Shown here piece after piece: positions 1 to 23,304 of a stretch of 64,000 nt of DNA. Origin of the DNA: Berberis thunbergii. Lineage: Eukaryota; Streptophyta; Magnoliopsida; Ranunculales; Berberidaceae. Within the stretch, counting starts at the first letter, position 1, and every line of letters starts with the position of its first letter. The stretch spans positions 186,001 through 250,000 of the forward strand of contig QNQO01008311.1 of assembly GCA_003290165.1 (NCBI GenBank), given 5' to 3'. The notes beneath the pieces are model-generated. The model saw only the letters and a program-made list of their open reading frames with translations. It had not been told where the DNA came from and made no database searches. The translations under genes and the position numbers were made by a program.

Positions 1-429
1 GTGGTGGTTGCCTTTGCAACACTCATTTGCTCACAACATAACTACCAATGTCAAGTTTAATTTGGATACTTGATACTTGATTTGGATGAAGTGGCTGGGA
101 CAGTAAAGTTAAGTAAACATGAAATGCCCTATTGTTAATTGGTTGTATAAATATATAGAGTGGCCCAATTCAACCTGCTAGACTTGAGCATCTCAATGCG
201 AGTCTGACTTGTCTGGTCATCACAGGTTAATTGGTTGGGCAGATTGTATTGTTTATCATGAAATGTACTGTTGGATAGCTATTAATGTGAAAGATTTATG
301 TAACAATAGTCTTTAAGTTTTGCAATATGTTGTTTATTCTGGCAACTAAATAAGTTTCGTTTTATGTTCCTCAGGTAGGGTTCTTCTCAGGGCGCAAGAA
401 ACCTATTTATACTAGGTTTATGATACTAA
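1..429. other. AT-rich stretch, no gene seen
   Basis: No convincing coding region, RNA gene or complete element is visible here. It precedes the hAT MITE and may be the interior of the CACTA element whose right end lies at 1035, but no left end is present in the window. Confidence 0.4.
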
Positions 430-719
430 TAGTGTTCTAAAAATCGGTCTAGGCGAGCTGGGCGGGATATGCGATCTCCTAGATTGATTTTTGAATTTTC
501 TAGTTTGAAAAAAATAAAAATAAAAACTTTGTTTTTGTATACATTTTGCATATGTATCTTGCATTAAATTAGAAGTAATTTATATGCTATTATGATTAAA
601 ATTTATAAGTTATAAATTATAATAACTAAATAAATAAACTGTCTAGAACCCGCCTAGTCCTCTGGGTGCTAGTCCCCTACTCGCCGCTCGCCTATTGCCT
701 AGCATTTTTTAGAACAATG
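430..719. mobile_element. hAT-type MITE, 290 bp
   Basis: The left end reads TAGTGTTCTAAAAATCGG and continues TCTAGGCG. The right end carries the inverse, GCCTAGCATTTTTTAGAACA. The flanks GATACTAA (422-429) and GATACTAG (720-727) match at 7 of 8 bases, as expected of an 8-bp hAT target duplication. A second copy with perfect duplications lies at 58984-59678. There is no coding capacity. The terminal C of the consensus has become T in this copy, so it is the older-looking of the two. Confidence 0.75.
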
Positions 720-799
720 GATACTAGTATATTAATTGAAGACTTTATTCAATATGATTTATTTATTTAATTAAAAATAAAGAAAATTTTACATATTGA

Positions 800-1035
800 T
801 TTTTGTAAGAAAAAACATTTGTAACACGTCGGGGTGTTACTAATATTTGAATATTATAACATGCTACACTGCCATTAGTAACCTTGGACAATTGTTACAA
901 AATATGAAGGTTGTAACACGTCAAGGTGTTACTAATATTTGTAATGTCATGATTTGCAAGAGTTTTGTGGTGTTACAAATTTTTTTAGGAACAAAGCTAG
1001 TGTGCTACAAATTGTCATTTTAATTTGATGTAGTG
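800..1035. mobile_element. Right end of a CACTA element
   Basis: The sequence ends in AATTTGATGTAGTG at 1035, which is the complement of CACTACATCAAATT, a CACTA-type terminus. Just inside are subterminal repeats around the palindromic motif GTAACACGTCGGGGTGTTAC at about 819-840, repeated as GTAACACGTCAAGGTGTTAC near 913-933, with a further partial unit. Short palindromic subterminal repeats are characteristic of CACTA ends. No matching left end or transposase is in the window. The hAT MITE at 430-719 may have inserted inside this element. Confidence 0.55.
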
Positions 1036-1800
1036 CGTGACTATGACTGCTATCTGTTTTGGGCTTTCATTGCTGCGTAGTGGCATTCACACGTAGTTGG
1101 CTGATCTCCTTTGATGACCCCAACGTCGTCATCAGTGTGATATTTCAGACATTGATGCATGGTAGAGGACACTGCACCCATGTCATGTAGCAAAGGCCTT
1201 CCTAGATACATGTTGTATGCGGATGGTGCATCAATAATGAGGAAGTCCGTTAATAGGACTCAGCATTTACCTGGCTTTCCCGCATCCACTGGTAAGTGGG
1301 TTAGTCCGAGTGGACGACATTGTTCTCCACTGAAACCTACCATCAGTTGGTCGTTGGGTGTAAGCATTTCTTCACTGAATTGCATCTTGCATAATGCTGT
1401 CAGGTACAGAAGGTTGACAGTGCTATCTATATCGACTAATACTCTTTTAATTTCTCATCTGGCTATCAAAACCGAGATCACGAGAGCATCACTGTGTGGG
1501 AAATGAACTCTCTGTGCATCTTTTTTGGAAAAGGTCAGAGTTCAATGATGTATTCTAGCGCGCTCAACAGAAGGCTCCGGGTATCGGATTCTCCTCCGTA
1601 AATCCCAGATTGATTGCTTCCGTTATTAGTAATTCAGTTTCACTGACGGAAGGGTTGCCTTGATTGTTGCCAAGCTGAGAGTTAGTAGTATGTTCCATTT
1701 GTACTAACTTTTTCTGTTACTGATTCGTGCTAAGGAAATTACCAACAAAAGACTCTCTTTTAGAAGAGAAAACAGTTGTTTCCCACAGACGACGCCAAAA
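1036..1800 (-). pseudogene. Ty3/gypsy Tat-lineage gag-pol remnant (protease region)
   Basis: Read on the minus strand, roughly 1500 down to 1060 contains SAYNMYLGRPLLHDMGAVSS followed by a block ending IKGDQPTTCECHY. This is the segment downstream of the aspartic protease in plant Tat-type Ty3/gypsy polyproteins, where SAYNxILGRPxLHxMxAV is conserved. Stop codons and frame changes are present, and no RT, RNase H or integrase follows because the CACTA end at 1035 cuts it off. At 1781-1800 the minus strand reads TTTTGGCGTCGTCTGTGGGA, which looks like the primer-binding region directly after the LTR. A large part of gag must be missing between the two. Confidence 0.6.
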
Positions 1801-2307
1801 TGATGCATCCAAATCTGGTCTCCTAGAGATCAGATCTACAAAACAAGGTTAAATTGCCAAAGACAACATTTTTGGTGGCCGAAGTATAGTTCAGTTAATA
1901 TGATTTGGACATAGTATAGTTTAGTTGAATTTGCATATCTTTTGTTGAATGTTCCATTTACCTTATATAACGTTTGTCATTAATTCTCTATACGACTTAG
2001 GCATATAAGGCGTGATGAGGGGAGATATTATTTGCAATGATCTCCTCCTTCATTGAGGTATGTCATTGGGAGTGATTCCCTCCACGACTTGTTTCTTCTG
2101 TTACATCTCTCTTCTCTAAGGGAAGAGATCCGTTGGGCCTAGATTCGGGCCATTGATTACGAGCTATTATCAATGACCTTTTTCAAACCTCTTAATGACT
2201 AGGTTTGTTTTTTTGGGCTTTTCGGCTTGGAGCCCAGATTGAAGTGTGTGATAGAAATATTTGCCATGTGTACGGTCGTGATTATAGTCTTATTTGATGT
2301 ATTATCG
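1801..2307 (-). repeat. 5' LTR of the Tat-type element
   Basis: On the plus strand it begins TGATGCATCC and ends TTTGATGTATTATCG. The layout and internal words (TTTTTGGTGGC, TGTACGGTC, TTGATGTAT) are shared with the LTRs at 54739-55421 and 62152-62718. A primer-binding-like motif abuts it on the internal side, so it is the 5' LTR of a minus-strand element. Confidence 0.65.
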
Positions 2308-3151
2308 ATGGTGGTACAATTTTAATGGATTGTGAAGAGGAAGAGGTGGGATGGAATGGACTTTGGAGAGGAAAGTGAGAGAGATAGTGGTGCCACATAG
2401 ATGATGGTGGTGTGAGAGTGTAAAGTGATGGTCTCATTCATATCATACATGGGAAAGGCTAAATTAGGAATTTAAATGGCTGACAAGCATGGGGCATGGA
2501 ATGGTAGGGATGATTGAGTTGCCAAAATTTGAGGCACGAGTGATTGGCTTTCCGAAGCACGTGTTGTGTAGTATATATAGCACTTTACATCCCACCAGCA
2601 CTCCTCAATATCACAGTCACTTATCCCTCGAGAGCTTTGCTACAGAGTGAGGGATGGGTGTAACCACCCATCCTCCTCGGATGAGCGCATCGTGTTGGAG
2701 ATGCGTGAGAACACTCATCGCGAGGAGGATGGGTGGGTACACCCACCCCTCGACCCCTAAAATTTTCCCTCGAGTATCCATCAACTTTTTTTTGACATCA
2801 TTTGATGGTTAGCTGGATTTTGGGCTTTCCAGTTTAAGCCACTGATTTTTACGAACGCGCATTGCGATGCAACATTTGAAGGTTCGATGTTCACTAGGCA
2901 AATTGAGTTCGGTGATACCGCTGGGGGGCCCACAACATATAAAATGAAGTTGAGTGGCATTGTTTTGTAGAAAGCTTTTGGCTGTTGCGCCACGTCCCCC
3001 CACACGACGATGACGAAGTCTCGTACGGCAGAAACAGAGAGAAGCAATTTCTGATTTTAGAGAGAATACCTAACTCCCCTCAAAGAAAGCATAAGTATCT
3101 CCGCAAACACGGAGCCACGCACAGACACAGTCTCAATCGTGCTTTTCATTT
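2308..3151. other. GAPCp upstream region
   Basis: No coding region is seen. It holds a TATA-like TATATATAG run near 2573-2582 that is too far upstream to be the obvious GAPCp core promoter, the hairpin at 2656-2744, and otherwise unassigned sequence. Regulatory sites may be present but cannot be assigned by eye. Confidence 0.4.
2656..2744. repeat. Imperfect hairpin, ~30-bp arms
   Basis: The left arm 2656-2685 (GGGTGTAACCACCCATCCTC, then CTCGGATGAG) is nearly the reverse complement of the right arm 2714-2744 (CTCATCGCGAGGAGGATGGG, then TGGGTACACCC). A smaller palindromic pair, GCATC and GATGC, lies in the loop. CCCTCGAG occurs on both outer sides. It could be a small MITE or a transcribed stem about 550 bp upstream of the GAPCp start codon. 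Confidence 0.6.
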
Positions 3152-3155
3152 ATTT

Positions 3156-3165
3156 ACATATATAG
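3156..3165 (+). promoter_or_regulatory. Probable GAPCp TATA box
   Basis: ACATATATAG lies about 120-130 bp upstream of the GAPCp ATG at 3287, a plausible core-promoter position with a leader of about 100 nt. The assignment rests on motif and position only. Confidence 0.4.
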
Positions 3166-3286
3166 AAGACGAGAACCATACTCCCTGCCTCTCTCAACTA
3201 AATTAGACTTGCAAGTGTTTCTAGGGTTTTCATTTTTTTCCTACTGTAGATCTGAGGGGCGGAAAGCTCAATCTTCTTCTTTTTCA

Positions 3287-17186
<13,900 letters not shown>

Positions 17187-17640
17187 CTGAAGTGGGCAAA
17201 AGGCAAATCATCTGTCATAGCATTCATTTTGTTTTAGGAAGAGAAAAATGGTTGGTAAGAGTTATGTAGTAGGCTTTATTTGAGAAAACTAGTTTTTGCT
17301 GGTAAGGGTCTCTCTTTAGTGTGACCCTTTGCAGGAGTAGTGCATAGTGTTGGACATGTAAACCTGAACACAGAATGATAATTTTAAACCTTACCTTGCA
17401 TAAGGACGATTCAAATAATAGTGTGTTGATTTCACCAATTTATTAGCCAAGACCTTTTTGATTATATGGCCTACTTTTGTTTTTTCTCTCCAATTTTAAT
17501 GAATCTTTTTTCATATTAAAAGAAATTGAAAGTTGATCTTTATTTTGCATCACAATAACCCAACCCAGCCAGGAGAGGGTGTAGGGAGGATAATTAGGAG
17601 AGTAGTTTTCCTTTTTTATTTAAAGATAAAATAGATGTGA
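17187..17640 (+). other. GAPCp 3' UTR and downstream region
   Basis: After the TAA at 17184-17186 comes T-rich sequence with several AATAAT/AATGAT-like polyadenylation candidates between 17370 and 17540. The exact cleavage site cannot be fixed by eye. Confidence 0.45.
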
Positions 17641-18116
17641 TCAAGGAAAGGGGATGAGCATCGGGGTATCAACTAGCATTGCTTCCTGCAAAGACAGCGT
17701 CGCCTGAGTCCACTGCAGTGGCTACCCAGATGAAAACCTTTCCTCCTGCAGATTTTGCTACATTTGAATTTGAGGAATTCCCAAGTGCACTGGGATTGTG
17801 CCCGGTTTTTGTGCCTGGTAGCACCAGACACCATTGATATGCCTCGAGATAAGCATATGTGCTGATCTCGAGGCATATCAATGGTGTCTGGTGCTACCAG
17901 GCACAAAAACCGGGCACAATCCCGGTGCACTGTAGTATTACTCTGAAAAAGTGTGCTTGGGGCTTCACATACAGTTGCACCCACTTCCATCATCTCATCT
18001 TGTGCCACCACCGCCATCATCATCAGCGTTAAAACACGCCCAAATGAACGACATGTTATTCAATGCCATTTCTCACCTCACAGATGCTCTTATTGTTCTT
18101 GAACATCACCTAGTCT
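17641..18116 (-). other. Unassigned coding-like stretch split by a hairpin
   Basis: On minus, 18023-17935 reads MMMAVVAQDEMMEVGATVCE then APSTLFQSNTTVH, and 17785-17669 reads ALGNSSNSNVAKSAGGKVFI then WVATAVDSGDAVFAGSNAS. The two are separated by the 146-bp hairpin at 17785-17930. No family is recognised. They could be two parts of one small gene or fragment interrupted by the hairpin, or chance open frames. Confidence 0.25.
17785..17930. repeat. Near-perfect 66-bp inverted repeat hairpin
   Basis: The left arm 17785-17850 starts GTGCACTGGGATTGTGCCCG. The right arm 17865-17930 is its reverse complement with one difference (GTGCAC-T/C-GGG), around a 14-nt loop AAGCATATGTGCTG. Transcription would give a 66-bp stem with at most one G-U pair. 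Near-perfect arms imply a recent inverted duplication or a small foldback element. It could be a source of small RNA, which is not shown. Confidence 0.85.
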
Positions 18117-18125
18117 ATCGGTCAT
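18117..18125. repeat. 9-bp target duplication, left copy
   Basis: ATCGGTCAT, repeated exactly at 20513-20521 on the other side of the Mutator-like element. Confidence 0.85.
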
Positions 18126-18636
18126 GAGTAATTCTACATGGCCCACTCCTGGTCCGGACCTTCCCAGACATGTGCCATAGGGAGGGTGTTTGGCACGTGA
18201 AGGACCCTCAAGACCTATTCCTTTCTCTCACGGCGTTCTCTCTCTCACACCGTCACTTTCTCTCCCCCCCTCCCAAAGAACAAAAACGCAGCAGCAGGGG
18301 GAGGGTTTCTCCCATTTGGATCGAAAAGAAGAAAACCCTCGCTCCTCTTCCCCTTTCTCAGATCGAAGAAAACCCCCTTTCTTCCCCTATCTCATTCGAA
18401 GAAGAAGACATACCACTCATCTCAGATCGAAAACGAAGAAACCCACCCCATCTCAGATCGAAGACAAAAAAAACCGAACCTTTTCGATCTCTCATTTTCA
18501 ACTCAGATCGAAAAGGGTTTTCTCATCTAAGATCCAAGACGAACACGCCTTATCGGGGAGCATCACCATTTAACTGACTCAAGAAGCTCTGTCCAATGCC
18601 TCTGTCATATATGTTGACACACATTCTGTTTATCTG

Positions 18637-18740
18637 AAGATGCAAATAAGCTTATAACGCAGGCCATTCTTAGTGGCAACTATTTTGATCATCCATTTCC
18701 GTTGATTGAGCTTTGTCATCTCAAGCCTACCTGACTCTGT
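18637..18740 (+). pseudogene. Coding-like fragment inside the Mutator element
   Basis: Plus-strand reading gives ITQAILSGNYFDHPFPLIEL then CHLKPT and a TGA, followed by 3'-UTR-like sequence. It looks like the last exon of a captured gene, but I do not recognise the family. It begins right where the left inverted repeat stops. Confidence 0.3.
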
Positions 18741-19444
18741 TATGTCACAAGTGAATAAAGAGTGTTTTAGATTCTCAGTTTTGTTTAATGCGTGACAACT
18801 TGATGAGCCTGTGTCCTGTATTTTGTTTATTTGGCTTGTGCTTATTTTGGAGAACTAAAAAAAAAATAATTTTGCATATGTTAGTCAATTGAGGCTTATT
18901 GTTTTTCAGGTCAGATTGTAATACCATCGATTGTAATACCAGTTTAGGAATTGGAGCATCTCATAAAAACTTCTAACATTCTGCATTTTTATGTTTAGCT
19001 CACTCAATGAATTTCGAGGTATATTTTTATGTGCAAAGATGGAGAAAAAGAAGTTACATATATAGGTCCCAAAGCTACTACTCAAGCAAGAATGAAGCTA
19101 CCACTCGTGCAAGAATGAAGCACAAAAATAACATGAGATTTCGTTTGTTTACAAAGAATATGAATCACCTGTAATGAGGCAACATCATAGCAAAGAACAT
19201 AATTTGTGTGTTTTATTCACAAATCACTCAAAAGTGTGAATAAAACAGACTTGTTAGCCTTGAACCCAAATTCTCTACAATCTCTGTCAAGTTCATATTA
19301 ATCAACAAATGCTAGAAATTCTCTACAATCTCTATCTAGTTCAAAATTCTCTCCAATCTCTGTCAAGTTCAATCTGTGTTTTATCCATGCAAGCACCATT
19401 CAATGCAACAAGAAATTCATTACATAATAGAAATTGTCAATGGA

Positions 19445-19849
19445 CTAAACAAGAACACAACTGTTGATCAAAACCATTAAATTAACAACAAATATCATTG
19501 CACAAATGCCCGAATTAATGCTACAATGTATAAAATTTGATGCCCCCTTAGCAATGGCTACTGAATCTTCACCTAAACCGTCGATTCCCAAGAAATTGAT
19601 CTCTTGCACAAACAACTGGTAGAGGGGAACTTTTTTCTTCTGAAGCTTAAGACTGCAAATGGAAACAAGATGAACACCCATGGCACAATATGTAGAAATA
19701 GAAGACGCTGAAACCTTCAGGCAATTCTTTGGATCACCACAAGCACTTGTTGTGATGTTAGTCCCATTGATCACCTTGCTATTGTCACAGAACACGAGGA
19801 TTGAAATTGTGATCACTGCCACCATGCCCACAACAAGCCTTAGTTCCAT
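19445..19849 (-). CDS. Hypothetical small membrane or secreted protein inside the Mutator element
   Basis: 134 residues, unrecognised. Residues 1-21 (MELRLVVGMVAVITISILVF) form a signal peptide or membrane anchor. The middle is Cys-containing (ACGDPKNC) with a possible N-glycosylation site (NGTN). The last 25 residues are hydrophobic again (FVVNLMVLINSC). It lies wholly between the inverted repeats, so it would move with the element. It may be a captured host exon or a chance ORF. The start is the only in-frame ATG before the hydrophobic stretch. No partner genes or regulation can be inferred. Confidence 0.3.
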   Translation of the reverse strand: MELRLVVGMVAVITISILVFCDNSKVINGTNITTSACGDPKNCLKVSASSISTYCAMGVHLVSICSLKLQKKKVPLYQLFVQEINFLGIDGLGEDSVAIAKGASNFIHCSINSGICAMIFVVNLMVLINSCVLV

Positions 19850-20512
19850 ATTTTAGTCCTGCAAAAACAAAAAGAAAAAATATTTGACATGAGCTTCTCC
19901 CATAGGAAAAAAAGAGAGAATTTGACCTCATAAGGAAGTTCAATACCATGGTTTGTTGGGTGCCTAAAGAGTTCAAGATAAACAGAATGTGTGTCAACAT
20001 ATATGACAGAGGCGTTGGACAGAGCTTCTTGAGTCAGTTAAATGGTGATGTTCCACTATACCTTGGAAAGGTGATGCTCCCCGATAAGGCGTGTTCGTCT
20101 TGGATCTTAGATGAGAAAACCCTTTCGATCTGAGTTGAAAATGAGAGATCGAAAAGGTTCGGTTTTCTTTGTCTTCGATCTGAGATGGGGTATGTTTCTT
20201 CATCTTCGATCTAAGATGAGTGGTATGTCTTTTTCTTCGAATGAGAAAGGGGAAGAAAGGGGGTTTTCTTTCGATCTGAGAAAGGGGAAGAGGAGCAAGG
20301 GTTTTCTTCTTTTCGATCCAAATGGGAGAAACCCTCCCTGCTGCTGCGTTTTTGTTCTTTGGGGGGGGGGGAGAGAGAAAGTAACGACGTGAGAGAGAGA
20401 ACGCCGTGAGAGAAAGAAATAGGTTTTTGAGGGTCCTTCACGTGCCAAACACCCTCCCTATGGCACGTGCCTGGGAGGGTCCGGACCAGGAGCGGGCCAT
20501 GTAGAATTATTC

Positions 20513-20521
20513 ATCGGTCAT
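20513..20521. repeat. 9-bp target duplication, right copy
   Basis: ATCGGTCAT, identical to 18117-18125. Confidence 0.85.
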
Positions 20522-20554
20522 TTATATTTATAGTACCCAAATTTTAGACAGCCT

Positions 20555-20580
20555 GGGGGGGGGGGGGGGGGGGGGGGGGG
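20555..20580. repeat. 26-nt poly-G run in a small palindrome
   Basis: An uninterrupted run of 26 G follows CAGCCT, and GCCCCCAGGCTGCAG lies about 20 nt beyond, so CAGCCTGGGGG and CCCCCAGGCTG can pair. The run length is likely uncertain, both biologically and as sequenced. Confidence 0.7.
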
Positions 20581-20830
20581 CGAAGATACAAACATTTTGC
20601 CCCCAGGCTGCAGACCCAGGTCCTGTAGAATAACTCATCATAAGCGTTTCTTAGCTGTAGCTCTCGGTGGTTTAGGGATTGGGTTGGGCAGCTTCACAAA
20701 CACTTGCCCATGTCCAAGCCTAGCCTTGACCTTTGTTCCGCCCAATCCAGCTCTCAAGAAAACGAAGAACGGTTTGGTTTATTGGATCTAATCTCTAAAT
20801 TGAGAGTTTTCTCTAATGTCCCCATTTTCA

Positions 20831-21733
20831 AAAGGATGTTACTATGTGTTCCTACTTAGTTTCACTCGATCCCCTAATTTTAGGTAACACCACCATTAAA
20901 TAGCCAAAATTTCTCATGTTTGTTCGATTTCAGCGAGAAGGGGGTGAATTCTTTGTTCTCTCTTGACCAACAACACTTCTTCCTGCCTCTCTCGACCTCT
21001 CTTTTAGTTTTTTTCGACTTCCCTTGACTCTAAATATTCCCATCTTTCCTCACTTGAAAATCGTTTTTCTCTATTTTTAAACTCTTTGAGAGTTGGGGCT
21101 TTAGTGTTTAAAAGATTTAAGGGTGATATAGAGATGAGAAGGAAAAATGTGAGGAGGAAACATTAACAAACCAAAAAGAAAAAAGAAGAAGCAACGAATT
21201 AAAAAAAAAAAACTAAAAATAATTGAACTGTTGAAATGATTTTATACTATTTACGTTCTTTAACAAAGTGCAGCATATGCTACGAGACCATGCCTTAATC
21301 TCGCATGATTTGCTGTTTCAATAGTTCAATTTTTTTTTAATTTTAGTTTTTTTTTAAGTTATTGTTTTCGTTTTGATTTGTTGTCTTTGTTTTGGTGTGG
21401 TTTGTTTGTGTTTGTGTTTTCTCCTCACGATCTCCTCATTTATAAATGACCCCTAAATCTTTCAAACACCAACCTATGCTCAAAGAATTCTAAAATGGAG
21501 AATAAGGATATTTAGGGAAGGAAAGATGAGAAAATGGTCGAGAGGGTCGTACAAACAAAAAAGAGGTCGAAAAAGGCATAAATAAGTGTTGTTGGTCGAG
21601 AGAAGTAAGAATTCCAATTCTTTCTCGCTCGAAATCGAGAAACCTTGAGGAATTTGGCCTATTTAATGGTGGCGTAACTTAGAATTAGGGGGGTATTGGT
21701 GCCCGAAAGTGGAACTGGTGGGTCACATCAAAA
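20831..21733. mobile_element. Foldback element with ~400-bp inverted arms
   Basis: The left arm (about 20835-21245, including CACCACCATTAAATAGCC and CTCTTGACCAACAACACTT) is inverted in the right arm (about 21300-21729, including GGCCTATTTAATGGTGGCG and AAGTGTTGTTGGTCGAGAG). The centre is A/T-rich around 21232-21310. Arms differ by many substitutions and indels, so the element is old. No clear target duplication was found and no coding sequence is present. A MULE-type MITE is the likeliest class. Confidence 0.65.
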
Positions 21734-22264
21734 CAACCTATACAAAAAAAAAAGAAAAGTATGTGACTGTTAATCTCCCTTGTTTCTTTTGGCCCCTTTA
21801 GTCCTTCATTCTTCATTTTCCTTAACCTTCCATCCCTTAATTTTCATATGAAGCACCACCATCAAGTCAATCACAGTAAAAACCACCCACCACCATTCAA
21901 CCATTGCTACTGCGCCAACAGTCAAACTCATACGAAGGATTGAATGAAACACTAAAAATCCTAAACTCAATAGGGTGAATGACACACTAAAAACCCTAAA
22001 CTCAAGAGGGTGAATGAAACAAGACATATGCACGTGTTGTGATTGGGGATGCACATGATTAGGGACTAAATAGACATTAAGAATTTCTATTTAAATTTCC
22101 TACAAGGCCCAACTACCTAATGCCCATATTAAATAGATGTTCTCACTTTACTATTGAATTTTAATCTACAAGTGGAAAATGACCAAAATTTGAAGTTTAT
22201 CCCAAAATAAAAAAGAAAAAAAAACATTGAAATTATGAATTTAAAAAAAAAAAAAACCTCTACT
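21734..22264. other. AT-rich spacer, no gene
   Basis: It includes a 36-38-bp near-duplicate around 21950-22020 (CACTAAAAA/TCCCTAAACTCAA-type words) and A runs near 22235. No gene or element ends are recognised. Confidence 0.4.
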
Positions 22265-22299
22265 GGGGAGGGGCAACTATGGGATGTTAGACCTTTATT

Positions 22300-23304
22300 A
22301 CTTGATCAAAAAACTTATACACCAATCGGGGGTACAAGACAACTTTACCCGAGAAATAAGAAAGCTATTGGACATACATAAAAGATAAACAAAAAATCTA
22401 AGTCCATGAAAGAAACTATCCAAAAACATTATGTGCCATTGATCAAGAAACCTTATGAAAAAAGGTCCTTGATCAAAAGGCCTAGTTTACCAATGGAGTA
22501 GGCCTTACAAAATAAGGTCTACCATCAAGTAAACCATTACATAACAAAAAAGGAAAATTGAAAATCAGTCCTAATTCACCAAGTATAAGGCCTAATAAGG
22601 CATAAACCATGGAAAGTTTAGGCCTTAAAGACCTTATTCAAGGACTAGGCCAAAACCCCAAGAAAAAGGTCTCATAAACAAACAAATAAGTAGGCTAGCA
22701 TAGACCTTAGCCAACAAGGGCATGAAAAAACCATGATATTTCACAACTTGCAACTTGCACAACTTACAAATTGCAACTTGCACCACTTGCAATTTGCGCC
22801 AATTGCAAGTTACAGGCATAACACTACACCTACCAATTTGAAACACCAAGCAGGCGGAATTACAAAACGCAAACCTTGCAAGCACCTCCACTCAGTTCCC
22901 TGGCAGCACGCTCAGATCAACAGAAAGCTATCCTGCGACAACACAAATGCCTCAGCACAACAGACAGCGAAATTAGATGCTGCTCCAGTCACCTGCAGCA
23001 ACGTCGCCCAACTGCAACTTCCAAAGCCAGCCCCTCGCAGCAACTCCACTGATGCCAACAACTCTTGAATCATTTCACCAAATCCACTGATGCCAGTCAT
23101 CACTGTGGCTTGTTATTGCTTGAATCTGAATGCTATATGAAAACAAAGTTGGCAACTCTGTTTTGTACACAACACCCACAAAACTCCTCGCCCACCACCT
23201 GTTGCCAGCAAAGCCTAATGCTGCAAGGCACCACCACAAAACCACTATCCGCACAAGATTGAAAAACCCGCAACCTAAGATGGTCCATCACACGACAAAA
23301 CACC
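22300..23304 (-). other. LINE 3' UTR region
   Basis: Non-coding sequence after the ORF2 stop. 22735-22815 contains a run of short AACTTGCAA-type words in imperfect tandem. The frames open here have no family resemblance. Confidence 0.45.

Larger units (their letters stand above)
18126..20512. mobile_element. Mutator-like element with long terminal inverted repeats (candidate Pack-MULE)
   Basis: 2387 bp bounded by GAGTAATTCTACATGGCCC on the left and, inverted, GAATAATTCTACATGGCCC on the right, with perfect 9-bp target duplications ATCGGTCAT. The inverted repeats extend over 18126-18636 and 19976-20512, about 0.5 kb each, with roughly 90% or better identity by eye and a 27-bp indel near 20050-20075. 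Long TIRs plus 9-bp duplications are diagnostic of the Mutator superfamily. There is no MuDR-type transposase. The 1.3-kb interior holds coding-like sequence, which suggests captured host DNA. Confidence 0.88.

Noticed and set aside
1159..1506. 115-residue plus-strand ORF
   Set aside because: The minus strand of the same stretch encodes a recognisable Tat-type polyprotein segment; the plus frame is its shadow.
18170..18577. 127-135-residue plus ORFs and their mirror images near 20200-20450
   Set aside because: They lie inside the long inverted repeats of the Mutator element and are Ser/Pro/Arg-rich low-complexity readings that occur symmetrically in both arms.
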